Shown one piece after another: positions 34,608-43,250 of a stretch of 64,000 nucleotides of DNA (position 1 is its first letter; every line of letters starts with the position of its first letter). A program made the translations under genes and the position numbers. Under the pieces are notes generated by a model. It saw only the letters and a program-made list of their open reading frames with translations. It ran no database searches and was not told where the DNA came from. Source of the stretch: Halorubrum xinjiangense. GTDB taxonomy: Archaea > Halobacteriota > Halobacteria > Halobacteriales > Haloferacaceae. The stretch covers positions 62,001 through 126,000 of the forward strand of contig NZ_FNBO01000001.1 of assembly GCF_900102375.1 (NCBI RefSeq), given 5' to 3'.

Positions 34608-36652
34608 AGGAACCACCCCCCGGTCGCGCCGAGCACGAGCAGCAGCGCGACGAGTCCGAAGGTGAGCAGCGCGGCGTACTGCGAGACGACCCCCGACTGG
34701 AGCTTCCGGATCCGGCCGCTGCCGGTCAGGCTCACCGAGGAGACGCCGTTCACGACGCCGTCGATGATCCCTTGGTCGAAGGTATTCGCGCCGCCCGCGA
34801 CGTCTTCCGTCCGATACGCGAGCCAGACCTGCAGTTCGTCGAGGTAGTAGTTGTTGTACAGCACGTCTTTGACCCCGCCGAGTTTGGCGGTGTGTTCCGT
34901 CGGCGACGCCACGTTGTAGAGCCGCCAGGCGAGTCCGAGTCCGAGCAGCGCGAGGCCGAGCGAGACGGCGGCGCCGACGAGGACGGTTCCGACTTCACCG
35001 CCGACGAGGTACGCACTGCTGTACGGGCCGATGTCGGCGTAGTGGTGTGAGGAGAGCCCCTCGATGCCGCCCCACTCGTTGTCGAGCCAGCGGTGGAGCA
35101 GGTCGATCCCCTCGAGTCCGAGCACCTTCTGGACCGGCACCATGTTGATGAGGCCGGTGACGACCGCGAGCGACCCGAGGACCGTCAGCGGTCCCTTCAC
35201 GTTCCAGCGAACGGGTTCGGGGTCGCGGGCGGTGTCGCTGCGGGGCTCGCCGTGGAAGGTCAAGAACACCATCCGGAAGGTGTAGAAGGCGGTGACGGGC
35301 ACCGCGAGCAGCCCCATCAGGTAGCCGCCGAGCAGCAGCGGGTCGTTGAGGCCGTGGACGAGCGCCTCGTAGAGGATCTCGTCTTTCGACCAGAAGCCGG
35401 CAAACGGGAAGATGCCCGCGAGCGCCAGCGAGCCGGCGAGGAACGTGTAGTAGGTGACGGGCATCCGCGATTTGAGCCCGCCCATGTCCCACATGTCCTC
35501 GTTGTGGTGCATCGCGATGATGACCGACCCGGCGCCGAGGAACAGCAGCGCCTTGAAGAACGCGTGGGTGGTCAGGTGGAAGACCGCGGCCACGTACCCG
35601 CCCGCGCCGAGCGCGAGCATCATGTACCCGTACTGCGAGATGGTGGAGTACGCGAGCACCTGCTTCAGCTCGTCTTTTACGAGCCCCATCGTCGCCGCGA
35701 ACAGCGCCGTGAAGCCGCCGATGAAGGCGATGACCGCCATCGTCGTCGGCGTCAGCACGTAGAAGCCGTACATCCGAGCGACGAGGTAGACGCCGGCCGC
35801 GACCATCGTCGCGGCGTGGATGAGCGCGGAGACGGGCGTCGGGCCCTCCATCGCGTCGGGGAGCCACGTGTGAAGCGGGAACTGCGCGGACTTGCCGACG
35901 ACGCCGCCTAAGACGAGCAGGCCGACGACTGTCAGCCACGTCCCGAGGTCGAGGCCGCCGGGCGTCCACGCGACCGAGCCGGAGCCGTTGAGCGCCGCGT
36001 CGGCGAGCGCCGGGAACGACTCTGGGCCGGCGAACTGCGCCGTGCCGAAGGTGGCGAACACCGCGACGACGCCGACGAGGAAGAAGTAGTCGCCGAAGCG
36101 GGTGACGAGGAACGCCTTCTTCGCCGCCGACGGCGGGCCCGGCTCCCGGAAGTGGAAGCCGATGAGCAGGTACGAGCAGAGCCCGACCAGCTCGAAGAAC
36201 ATGAACGCCATCAGCAGGTTGTCGGCGACGACGAAGCCGAGCATCGACGCCGTGAAGAGACCGAGGCCGGCGTAGTAGCGCGGTAGACCTGTTTCGCCCT
36301 CGTCGTTCATGTAGCCGAGCGAGAACACGTGGACCAAAAGCGCAACGAGCGTCACGATGACGAGCATGAGCGCCGACAGCGGGTCGATCAGGACGCCGAA
36401 CGTGAGTTCGATGTCGGTCGGCCCGATCCCCGCGCCGCCCTCGCCCGCCCAGTAGTACAGCGTCTCATTGTACGCCCGTCCGCCCGCGACGGCGGCGGCC
36501 ACCCAGATCGACAGCAGGAACGACCCCGCCGTGGCCGCGATGCCGCCGAAGGCGCCGCCCTTGGGGAGGTACTTCCCCGCGCCGAGCGCGACGAGGAACG
36601 AGAAGAACGGAAGGAGTACGATCGCCGGAACGTATGCGAATGCGTTCACCAT
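34604..36652 (-). CDS. nuoL: NADH-quinone oxidoreductase-like subunit L
   Basis: A 682-residue protein, the largest antiporter-like subunit, with about 15-16 helices and a C-terminal extension ending in a final membrane helix after a lateral amphipathic segment. The motifs PLHTWLPDAMEGPTPVSALIHAATMV and KDELKQVLAYSTISQYGYM mark the proton half-channels. It lies one nucleotide after nuoK and overlaps nuoM. Confidence 0.94.
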   Translation of the reverse strand: MVNAFAYVPAIVLLPFFSFLVALGAGKYLPKGGAFGGIAATAGSFLLSIWVAAAVAGGRAYNETLYYWAGEGGAGIGPTDIELTFGVLIDPLSALMLVIVTLVALLVHVFSLGYMNDEGETGLPRYYAGLGLFTASMLGFVVADNLLMAFMFFELVGLCSYLLIGFHFREPGPPSAAKKAFLVTRFGDYFFLVGVVAVFATFGTAQFAGPESFPALADAALNGSGSVAWTPGGLDLGTWLTVVGLLVLGGVVGKSAQFPLHTWLPDAMEGPTPVSALIHAATMVAAGVYLVARMYGFYVLTPTTMAVIAFIGGFTALFAATMGLVKDELKQVLAYSTISQYGYMMLALGAGGYVAAVFHLTTHAFFKALLFLGAGSVIIAMHHNEDMWDMGGLKSRMPVTYYTFLAGSLALAGIFPFAGFWSKDEILYEALVHGLNDPLLLGGYLMGLLAVPVTAFYTFRMVFLTFHGEPRSDTARDPEPVRWNVKGPLTVLGSLAVVTGLINMVPVQKVLGLEGIDLLHRWLDNEWGGIEGLSSHHYADIGPYSSAYLVGGEVGTVLVGAAVSLGLALLGLGLAWRLYNVASPTEHTAKLGGVKDVLYNNYYLDELQVWLAYRTEDVAGGANTFDQGIIDGVVNGVSSVSLTGSGRIRKLQSGVVSQYAALLTFGLVALLLVLGATGGWFL

Positions 36653-36653
36653 C

Positions 36654-36974
36654 TTACCACCTCATCTCCGCGGGAACAGTCACGTCAGTCGTGCCGAAGT
36701 TGCGGTATAACACGAGTATGATGCCAATGCCGATGGCGACCTCGGCGGCGGCGAGCGCGATGACGAACAGCGCGAACACCTGCCCCGTGAGGTCGCTGTA
36801 GTACCACGCGAACGCGACGAAGTTGATGTTGGCCGCGTTCATCATGAGCTCGACGCTCATGAGGAAGTACAGCGCGCTCCGCCGCGTTAACACGCCGAAC
36901 AGCCCGATACAGAACACCGCCGACGCCAACAGCAGGTACCACGACGGCGGGATCGAGGACGCGATGCCGGTCAC
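36654..36974 (-). CDS. nuoK: NADH-quinone oxidoreductase-like subunit K
   Basis: A 106-residue three-helix membrane subunit starting with GTG. The conserved glutamates lie in MSVELMMNAANINFVAF and ALAAAEVAIGIGIIL, which carry protons in the E-channel. It overlaps the upstream nuoJ2 gene by four nucleotides and precedes nuoL. Confidence 0.92.
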   Translation of the reverse strand: MTGIASSIPPSWYLLLASAVFCIGLFGVLTRRSALYFLMSVELMMNAANINFVAFAWYYSDLTGQVFALFVIALAAAEVAIGIGIILVLYRNFGTTDVTVPAEMRW

Positions 36975-37330
36975 CGGCGGTCACCCCCGTCGCGTCCGCC
37001 GTCGGTGAACGCCTGCCCGAGCGCGGAGACGACCGTGTCGTCCTCCTCGCGCTTCGCCAGGTAGACGGCGCCGTCGACCGCGACGTCGAGCGCGACCGCG
37101 GCGATCAGGAAGGCCGCGAGGAACCCCTCGGACGGCACCGAGCCGAGCTCGTACTCGGCGAGGTTGAAGAGGGCGTACCCGATGTTGTGGACGATCGAGG
37201 CGTCCGCCGGGAAACCGACCTCCTCGAAGCCGAACGTCGCCGCGTTGACCGTCGCGGCCAACACCGCGAACAGCCCGCCCACGGCGATCGCGGGTGCGAT
37301 CTTGGAGCCGCGGCTCTCGTCGTTGCTCAC
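36971..37330 (-). CDS. nuoJ2: NuoJ C-terminal half, encoded as a separate gene
   Basis: A 119-residue protein with a GTG start overlapping the nuoJ1 stop (GTGA). It has hydrophobic helices at about 12-32 and 66-88 and a glycine-rich, acidic tail. It corresponds to the second half of NuoJ; splitting of this subunit into two genes is known in haloarchaea. The middle segment (GFEEVGFPADASIVHNIGYALF) resembles the loop before the last NuoJ helices. Confidence 0.85.
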   Translation of the reverse strand: MSNDESRGSKIAPAIAVGGLFAVLAATVNAATFGFEEVGFPADASIVHNIGYALFNLAEYELGSVPSEGFLAAFLIAAVALDVAVDGAVYLAKREEDDTVVSALGQAFTDGGRDGGDRR

Positions 37331-37593
37331 GCGCTACTCACCTCCGTTTCCGAATCCGATCGCGTGAGCATCACGGCGAACGTGACCAAGATGAGGACCC
37401 CGCCGACGTAGACGAGGATCTGCATGGCGGCGATGAACTCCGCCCGCAGCATCACGTAGTGCACCGCGACGCTCGTGAGGGCTCCGCCCAGAAGCAGCGC
37501 GGCGTGGAACACGTCGCGCGCCAGGACGACCCCGAGGGCGAACGCCAGCGTGACCGCGGCGAACAGCCCGAACGCGATGGTAGCATAAACCAT
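37327..37593 (-). CDS. nuoJ1: NuoJ N-terminal half, encoded as a separate gene
   Basis: An 88-residue protein with three membrane helices. The conserved NuoJ segment YVGGVLILVTFAVMLTR is at the C-terminal end, with HAALLLGGALTSVAVHYV before it. In bacteria this would continue into the region now encoded by nuoJ2, which starts in the overlapping GTGA. It follows nuoI with a 49-nt gap. Confidence 0.88.
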   Translation of the reverse strand: MVYATIAFGLFAAVTLAFALGVVLARDVFHAALLLGGALTSVAVHYVMLRAEFIAAMQILVYVGGVLILVTFAVMLTRSDSETEVSSA

Positions 37594-37642
37594 TGTGTTT
37601 GTCTCCTATGAGAACCCCTTTGAAGATTTCGAGACGTGCCCG

Positions 37643-38104
37643 CTACTGGTAGTCGACCTCGCCGTCGCCCTCCCCGATCCACGCGCCGCGATCGGGGTTG
37701 CGGGACTCCAGCGGGTCGATTCCCTTGTACCACGGGACGTTCTTGAGCTGTTCTTTGTTGAACACGAAGTCGTCTTTCGTGTCGGCGGTGAACTCGAAGT
37801 TCTGCGTCAGCAGGATGGCGTCGACGGGACAGACCTCCTCGCAGAGCCGGCAGTAGATGCACTGCCCGATGTGGAGGTTGTACTGCTCGCCGTTGCGCTG
37901 GTCGTCCTGAACGATCTGAATCGTGTCGTTCGGACAGACGTTCTCGCACTGCCGGCACCAGATACACCGCTCCTGGCTGAACTTGTGGACCCCGCGGAAC
38001 CGCGGGCTCACCTCGGGCGCGTCCTCGGGGTATTCCACCGTGAACGTCGTCCCGTCCAGCGCGTGTTTCATCGTCGTCGCCATGGATTTCATAAGTCCGA
38101 TCAT
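37643..38104 (-). CDS. nuoI: NADH-quinone oxidoreductase-like subunit I
   Basis: A 153-residue protein with two 4Fe-4S ferredoxin motifs, CIWCRQCENVCP and CIYCRLCEEVCP (near 48 and 87). It carries electrons from the input side to cluster N2 in NuoB. The start codon sits one nucleotide beyond the nuoH stop region, consistent with operon organisation. Confidence 0.94.
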   Translation of the reverse strand: MIGLMKSMATTMKHALDGTTFTVEYPEDAPEVSPRFRGVHKFSQERCIWCRQCENVCPNDTIQIVQDDQRNGEQYNLHIGQCIYCRLCEEVCPVDAILLTQNFEFTADTKDDFVFNKEQLKNVPWYKGIDPLESRNPDRGAWIGEGDGEVDYQ

Positions 38105-38105
38105 A

Positions 38106-39179
38106 TCAGGCGATCACCCCCACGATTACGGCCGTGAGCACCAGGTTCGCGAACGACAGCACCAGCATTCCCTTCCAGCCGATCTCGATCAGCTGGTCGA
38201 TACGGACGCGCGGCAGCGCCGCGCGGGCCCACTGCGTGAACAGGAAGAAGCCCCAGATCTTCACCACGAACCAGACGAAGCCGATGCTCTCCGGGCCGGG
38301 CCCGGAGGCGCCGCCGAGGAACGTCACGGCGAGGATCGCCCCGCCGAGGAAGATGTGGACGAACTCCCCGAGGTAGAAGAGGACGAAGTACGCGGAGGAG
38401 TACTCCGTCTGGTACCCGCCGACGATCTCCGTCGGCGCCTCGGGGATGTCGAACGGGTTCCGCCCGATCTCGGCCATGTTCGCGGTGAGGAACAGCACGA
38501 ACGCGAACGGGTTCACGAGCGCGTACCACGACGGGATCGAGACCCCGGCGATCGTGACGAGCGTCTCCGTCTGCGCGCCGACGATGCCGCTCATCTGGAG
38601 CGTGCCGGCGAAGATCACGACCGACATCGCCGTGACGATGAGCGGGATCTCGTACGCGAGGTTCTGCGCGACCGCGCGGAGGCCGCCGAGCAGCGAGTAC
38701 TTGTTGTTCGACGCGTAGCCGGCCATCACCAGCGAGACCGACGCGATCGACGCGAACGCGAACACCAGCGCGAACCCGACTTCGGGGTCCGCGAGGTGGA
38801 GGTTGATCGGGCCGAGCTGCCCCATCGGGATGACGGAGAAGCCGAGAAGCGCCGACGCCGGCAGGAGGATCGGCGCGATATCCCACGAGGGCCGATCGAC
38901 GCCCTCGGGGATGATGAGCTCCTTCGCGAGGAGCTGGACCGCGGCCGCCGGGATGATTAACAGTCCGTAGGGGCCGATCCGGTCGACCGCGATCCGGTCG
39001 GTGAACGCGGCCGTGATCTTCCGTTTCGCCCACGGGCCCGCGACGCCCGTGAACGCGAGGATGATGTTTCCGACGACGAACGCGGCGACGAGCGAGGCCG
39101 CGACCTCGCCGATGACGCTATCGAGGCCGAGCGTGTCGACGATGAACTCGGGGAACAGCTGCGCGGGCGCCGTACCCAT
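38106..39179 (-). CDS. nuoH: NADH-quinone oxidoreductase-like subunit H
   Basis: A 357-residue membrane protein with eight helices forming the quinone-site end of the membrane arm. The conserved ADRIG-like segment reads TDRIAVDRIGPYGLLIIPAAA, and EIGRNPFDIPEAPTEIVGGYQTEYSS is the quinone-site loop. Its ATG overlaps the nuoCD stop in a TGATG junction. Confidence 0.94.
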   Translation of the reverse strand: MGTAPAQLFPEFIVDTLGLDSVIGEVAASLVAAFVVGNIILAFTGVAGPWAKRKITAAFTDRIAVDRIGPYGLLIIPAAAVQLLAKELIIPEGVDRPSWDIAPILLPASALLGFSVIPMGQLGPINLHLADPEVGFALVFAFASIASVSLVMAGYASNNKYSLLGGLRAVAQNLAYEIPLIVTAMSVVIFAGTLQMSGIVGAQTETLVTIAGVSIPSWYALVNPFAFVLFLTANMAEIGRNPFDIPEAPTEIVGGYQTEYSSAYFVLFYLGEFVHIFLGGAILAVTFLGGASGPGPESIGFVWFVVKIWGFFLFTQWARAALPRVRIDQLIEIGWKGMLVLSFANLVLTAVIVGVIA

Positions 39180-40843
39180 CAGCGGTCCACCTCCCCGAGG
39201 ACGATGTCGAGGCTACCGAGCGCGGCGATAACGTCGGGGATGTACTCCCCGTTCGCCATCTCCGGTAGCGTCTGAAGGTTCGAGAAGCACGGCGAGCGGA
39301 TCTTGAACCGAGCCGGCTTGTCCGTCCCGTCGGCGCGGATGTAGATGCCGAGCTCGCCTTTGGCGCCCTCGACGGCGCGGTAGATCTCCGTGTCGTCGTC
39401 CGGGCGCAGCGTGCGCGGCACGTTCGCCTGAATCGTCCGCTCGTCTTCGGGCCAGTCCTCGAGCAGGTCGACGCACTGCTCGATGATCTTCGCGGACTCT
39501 TCGACCTCGCGCATGCGAACGAGGAGGCGGCTGAAGTTGTCACAGCCCTCCTCGGTGACGACGTCCCAGTCGAGCTCGTCGTAGTAGCCGTACGGGTCGT
39601 CGCGGCGCAGGTCGTAGTCGACGCCCGACGCGCGGGCGACGGGACCGGTCGCGCCGTAGTTCTTCGCGACCTCCGGCGGGAGGACTCCCGTGTCGATCGT
39701 CCGCATCTGGAACACCTCGTTCGAGGTGATCAGGTTGTGGTACTCCTCGATAGACCCCGGGAGCTGGTCGAGGAAGTCGCGGGTGTTCGAGAAGAACTCC
39801 TCACGGGGCTCGGGCAGGTCCCAGACGACCCCGCCGAGCCGGAAGTAGTTGAACATCAGCCGCTGGCCTGTCAGATCCTCTAAGAGGTTCTGGACGCGCT
39901 CGCGGTCGTTGATGGCGTACATGAACGTCGCCGTGAAGTCGCCGTTGATGTCGAGCGCGAACGTCGCGAGCGCGAGCATGTGCGCGGCGATCCGGCACAT
40001 CTCCGCGCCCATCGTGCGGATGACCTGCGCGTACTCGGGGACCTCGATGTCGGCGAGGTCCTCGGCCGCGCGGGCGTACGCCCACTCGTTGAGCAGCCCC
40101 GCCGAGATGTAGTCCCAGCGGTCCGGGTACGGCATGATCTGGTGGCGGTACGTCCCGGACTGCGCCATCTGCTCCTCGCTGCGGTGGAGGTAGCCGATGT
40201 CGGGCTCGACGTCGGCGACCTGCTCGCCGTCGAGGACCGTTTTCAGGTGGAGGACGCCGTGGGTCGCCGGGTGGTGCGGTCCGATGTTGAGGAACATCGT
40301 GTCGGACTCGGCGTCCTTGTGGTGGTCCTCCAGCGGGTTCGCGTGCTCCGGCAGCGTCGCGATCTGCGGCCGGTCCTTGTCGTAGTCCATCGACAGGGGG
40401 TGGCCCTGCCACGTCTCCGGCAGCAGGATCCGGCGCAGGTCGGGGTGGCCGTCGTACTCGATCCCGATCAGGTCGTACGCCTCGCGCTCGTGCCAGTCGG
40501 CCGTGCGGAAGACGGGTTCCGCCGACTCGGAGACCGGATCGTCCTTGTCGGCGGGGACGACGATGCTGACCTCTTGGGTCGGGTCGTCGTACTTCTTCAG
40601 GTGGTAGATCGACTCGTAGCGGTTCTCGTACTCCTGAGCGGAGACGACCGAGAGGTGGTCGTACCCCGCCTGCTCTTTCAGGGTCCGAAGCGTTTCCTGA
40701 ACGGTGTCCGGGCGGATGACGAAGCCGGGCGCGTTCAGATGGTCGTCGCGGTCGACGACGAGGTCACCGAGCAGCGCCTCCAGCTCGTCGGGGGTGCGCT
40801 CGATCGCCGCGTCGTCGACGCTGTCTGGTCGTTCGAGGCTCAT
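39179..40843 (-). CDS. nuoCD: Fused NuoC-NuoD subunit
   Basis: A 554-residue fusion. Residues 1-170 are NuoC-like (ERPDSVDD... EAYDLIGIEYDGHPDLRRILLPETW). Residues 180-554 are NuoD-like with the IGPHHPATHGVLH motif near 187 and the C-terminal quinone-site region. C/D fusion occurs in several lineages. The ATG overlaps nuoB in an ATGA junction. It forms part of the quinone-binding module. Confidence 0.93.
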   Translation of the reverse strand: MSLERPDSVDDAAIERTPDELEALLGDLVVDRDDHLNAPGFVIRPDTVQETLRTLKEQAGYDHLSVVSAQEYENRYESIYHLKKYDDPTQEVSIVVPADKDDPVSESAEPVFRTADWHEREAYDLIGIEYDGHPDLRRILLPETWQGHPLSMDYDKDRPQIATLPEHANPLEDHHKDAESDTMFLNIGPHHPATHGVLHLKTVLDGEQVADVEPDIGYLHRSEEQMAQSGTYRHQIMPYPDRWDYISAGLLNEWAYARAAEDLADIEVPEYAQVIRTMGAEMCRIAAHMLALATFALDINGDFTATFMYAINDRERVQNLLEDLTGQRLMFNYFRLGGVVWDLPEPREEFFSNTRDFLDQLPGSIEEYHNLITSNEVFQMRTIDTGVLPPEVAKNYGATGPVARASGVDYDLRRDDPYGYYDELDWDVVTEEGCDNFSRLLVRMREVEESAKIIEQCVDLLEDWPEDERTIQANVPRTLRPDDDTEIYRAVEGAKGELGIYIRADGTDKPARFKIRSPCFSNLQTLPEMANGEYIPDVIAALGSLDIVLGEVDR

Positions 40844-41538
40844 GGGGAATCAGCGAAGTTGTACCGCATGACGAGCTCGTCGTCGTCTATCTGGTCTGCC
40901 AGCTTGTCGACGAGTTCGTCGCGTTCGAGGTCCGAGAACTCCTCCAGCTCGTACGGCTTGACGGTGACGGGCGCGGCCTCGCCGTTGGCGACGCGCTCTT
41001 GCAGCTTCACGACGCCGTACACGAGCGCCTCGGGACGAGGCGGGCAGCCCGGGACGTGGATGTCGATCGGGATGACCTCCTCGGCGCCCTTGATCACGTT
41101 GTACCCCTCCTGGAACGGGCCGCCGGAGATGGTACACGAGCCCATGCCGACGACGAACTTCGGCTCGGGCATCTGGTCGTAGACGCGCTTCATCCGCGGG
41201 GCGAACTTCGAGACGATCGTCCCGGGGACGATCATCACGTCGGCCTGTCGCGGCGACGCGCGGGGGACGCCCGACCCGAAGCGGTCGAGGTCGTGTTTCA
41301 CCGCGTAGGTGTGCATCATCTCGATGCTGCAGCAGGCGATGCCGAACTGCAGCATGAACATCGAGGAGCCCCGACACCAGTTCAGGAACTTGTCGAACTT
41401 GGTGAGGATGAACGGCGAGGAGCCGAACGCCTCCCGGAGCCGGGAGTTGAACCGGTCCCCCTGCCCGGTCATCCGGGCGTCTCGGGTCTCGGTTACGACC
41501 TGCGATTCGTCGGTGATAAACGGTTGATCGCTGCTCAT
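40840..41538 (-). CDS. nuoB: NADH-quinone oxidoreductase-like subunit B
   Basis: A 232-residue protein carrying the N2 4Fe-4S cluster ligands: tandem cysteines in [10 protein letters not shown], plus [10 protein letters not shown] and [17 protein letters not shown] 41538 gives a TAATG junction with nuoA; the longer upstream frame overlaps nuoA and is rejected. It has an N-terminal extension of about 25 residues beyond many bacterial forms. Confidence 0.94.
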   Translation of the reverse strand: MSSDQPFITDESQVVTETRDARMTGQGDRFNSRLREAFGSSPFILTKFDKFLNWCRGSSMFMLQFGIACCSIEMMHTYAVKHDLDRFGSGVPRASPRQADVMIVPGTIVSKFAPRMKRVYDQMPEPKFVVGMGSCTISGGPFQEGYNVIKGAEEVIPIDIHVPGCPPRPEALVYGVVKLQERVANGEAAPVTVKPYELEEFSDLERDELVDKLADQIDDDELVMRYNFADSP

Positions 41539-41954
41539 TAGTTGATGTCCTCCGTCGTCTTTCTGCTGGTCGCGCGGGGGCTGCGAGCCCAGCTGATCGC
41601 CCCCGACCGCCACGCCCAGACGAGTCCGACCGCGAGGATCCCGACGAACGCCAACATCGGCCACAGCAGGTCGGCCATCGGCACGCCGGCCTGAACGGCC
41701 GGACGGTAGATGACCGCCCACGGGAACAGCAACACGGTCTCGATGTCGAACACGACGAACAACAGCGCGACCATGTAGTACTGGATGTTGAACCGGATCC
41801 GCGTCCCGCCCGTCGGGGTCTCGCCGGACTCGTAGGTGGTACTTTTACCGGTCTCAGGCACGCTCGGACGGAGCAGCGCCGACACTGTCATCATCGCTAT
41901 CGGGATGAGCAGGCCGACGACCGCCAAGGCGCCAATCGCTATCCAATCGCTCAT
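41538..41954 (-). CDS. nuoA: NADH-quinone oxidoreductase-like subunit A
   Basis: A 138-residue three-helix membrane protein, first gene of the nuo operon. The YESGETPTGGTRIRFNIQYYMVALLFVVFDIETVLLFPWA region is diagnostic. ATG 41954 is chosen. A TTATGAGG box about 35 nt upstream probably drives the operon. The basic C-terminal tail (RSPRATSRKTTED) is unusual. Repeat copy B lies 194 bp upstream on the opposite strand. Confidence 0.92.
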   Translation of the reverse strand: MSDWIAIGALAVVGLLIPIAMMTVSALLRPSVPETGKSTTYESGETPTGGTRIRFNIQYYMVALLFVVFDIETVLLFPWAVIYRPAVQAGVPMADLLWPMLAFVGILAVGLVWAWRSGAISWARSPRATSRKTTEDIN

Positions 41955-42147
41955 ATAGGTCTCCGTAACGTGCTGGCGTTTGGACCGCCCCCTCATAAGC
42001 GTTGAGTCTTGTGCGTCCCCGGGCGTGCGGGCCGGTATCGACCGTTCGCGGTCGAAGCGCCCGCCAACCGTGCGAGAGCCTTCGATCCGGATCGGCGTGC
42101 GAATCGACGGAAGCGCAGCGACTCGACGGCGGACGAGCCGATCTCCA

Positions 42148-42574
42148 TTTATAAGTGAACACCGTGCGGTGGCGCGTGCCTCCGAGCGTCCGAAGGACGC
42201 GAGGAGCACGCGCGAGGGAGTCGGTGGTCCGGAGCAACGCGGAGGACCACCGACGAGGCTGGGGAGGTGTGAGGTGCGGGGCTGTGCGGTGCGGGGTGGG
42301 ACTCAAAGGGGCAGTCGCGAGGACGAAGCACGGCGACGGAAGCACCGCAGCGAGTGAGCGGAGCGAACGAGCGAGGAGCGCACCGAGCCGCGCGAGTCCT
42401 CGCGGCTGGGGCTTTGGCGGCGTTTGCCGTTGATCTGTTGAGGACTACTTATAAACGAGCGGCTGGGGCTTTGGCGGCGTTTGCCGTCGATACGTCAGCG
42501 GTTATTTATAAGCAAGCGACCGGGATTTGGAAGGGTTCACCGCGCCGCAGACACCTCCCGTACGCGTTTATAAA
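42148..42574 (+). repeat. Structured intergenic repeat, copy B
   Basis: It begins with TTTATAAG (42148-42155). Stem 1 pairs 42172-42179 with 42206-42213 and encloses GCGTCC/GGACGC (42186-42191/42195-42200, loop GAA). Stem 2 pairs GTCGGTGGTCC (42220-42230) with GGACCACCGAC (42244-42254) over a 13-nt loop. The invariant linker is 42255-42277 and the second conserved block is 42298-42314. Stem 3 pairs 42314-42324 with 42396-42406. Two 57-bp units follow (42402-42458, 42459-42515), ending in CTTATAAA and TTTATAAG, then a decayed third unit ending in TTTATAAA (42567-42574), 15 nt before the purE stop. Confidence 0.9.
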
Positions 42575-42588
42575 TCCGAGAGTCACCT

Positions 42589-43197
42589 TCACCGATCGCG
42601 GAACTCGTCGATGCCGAGGTCGTGGAGGGCCGCGGAGACGTCCGCGACGCCCGCCTTCTGCTCGTCGTGGAACTCGACCAGCCGCTCTTCGATCTCGTCG
42701 TGTTCACGCGCGAGTACCTGCGCCGCCGACAGCGCGGCGTTGTACGACTTCCCGGCGTCGACGGCGACGATGGGCGCGCCCGTCGGCATCCCGATGACGG
42801 AGTCGACCGACTTCTCTTGGACCGGCACGCCGATCACGGGCACCGGGTAGGCGACGGAGGCGGTCATGTTCGGCAGGTCGGCGGATTTCCCGCCCGCGCC
42901 CGCGATGATAACATCTAGCCCGCGGTCGGTCGCGGTCTCCCCGTATGCGTACATCAGCTCCGGCGTGCGGTGCGCGGAGACGACGTAGCTCTCGTAGGTG
43001 AACCGCGCGTCCGGCGCCTCCTCGAAGTCGGTCTGCTCCGCGAAGCCGAGGGCGTCGAGCGCCTCGTAGGCGTCCTCCATGACGGGGAGGTCCGAGTCGG
43101 AGCCCATGATGATCCCCACGTCCGGGGTGGTCGCCGGGTCCGCGTCGGCCGCCGCCTCAGCTTCGAGCCGCTCGATCAGGTCGTCCACCGTGGTCAT
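42589..43197 (-). CDS. purE: N5-carboxyaminoimidazole ribonucleotide mutase PurE
   Basis: A 202-residue enzyme of purine synthesis that rearranges N5-CAIR to CAIR. The motifs GSDSDLPVM near 33, SAHRTPELM near 74 and AGGKSADLPNMTAS near 100 are the phosphate- and substrate-binding loops of class I PurE. It has a 25-residue acidic N-terminal extension and a helical C-terminal extension. Inverted copies of the structured repeat lie on both sides (B downstream, C upstream), separating it from purK, its pathway partner. Confidence 0.93.
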   Translation of the reverse strand: MTTVDDLIERLEAEAAADADPATTPDVGIIMGSDSDLPVMEDAYEALDALGFAEQTDFEEAPDARFTYESYVVSAHRTPELMYAYGETATDRGLDVIIAGAGGKSADLPNMTASVAYPVPVIGVPVQEKSVDSVIGMPTGAPIVAVDAGKSYNAALSAAQVLAREHDEIEERLVEFHDEQKAGVADVSAALHDLGIDEFRDR

Positions 43198-43250
43198 AGA
43201 CGGGCGTTCGGCGGAAGGCGGTAAGGAAGTGCCGGATGCGGCGACTACGC

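Noticed and set aside
42148-42512. TTTATAAG at both ends of copy B as a target-site duplication
   Set aside because: The same box recurs inside tandem units and fits a TATA element; copies A, C and D lack a matching flanking pair.
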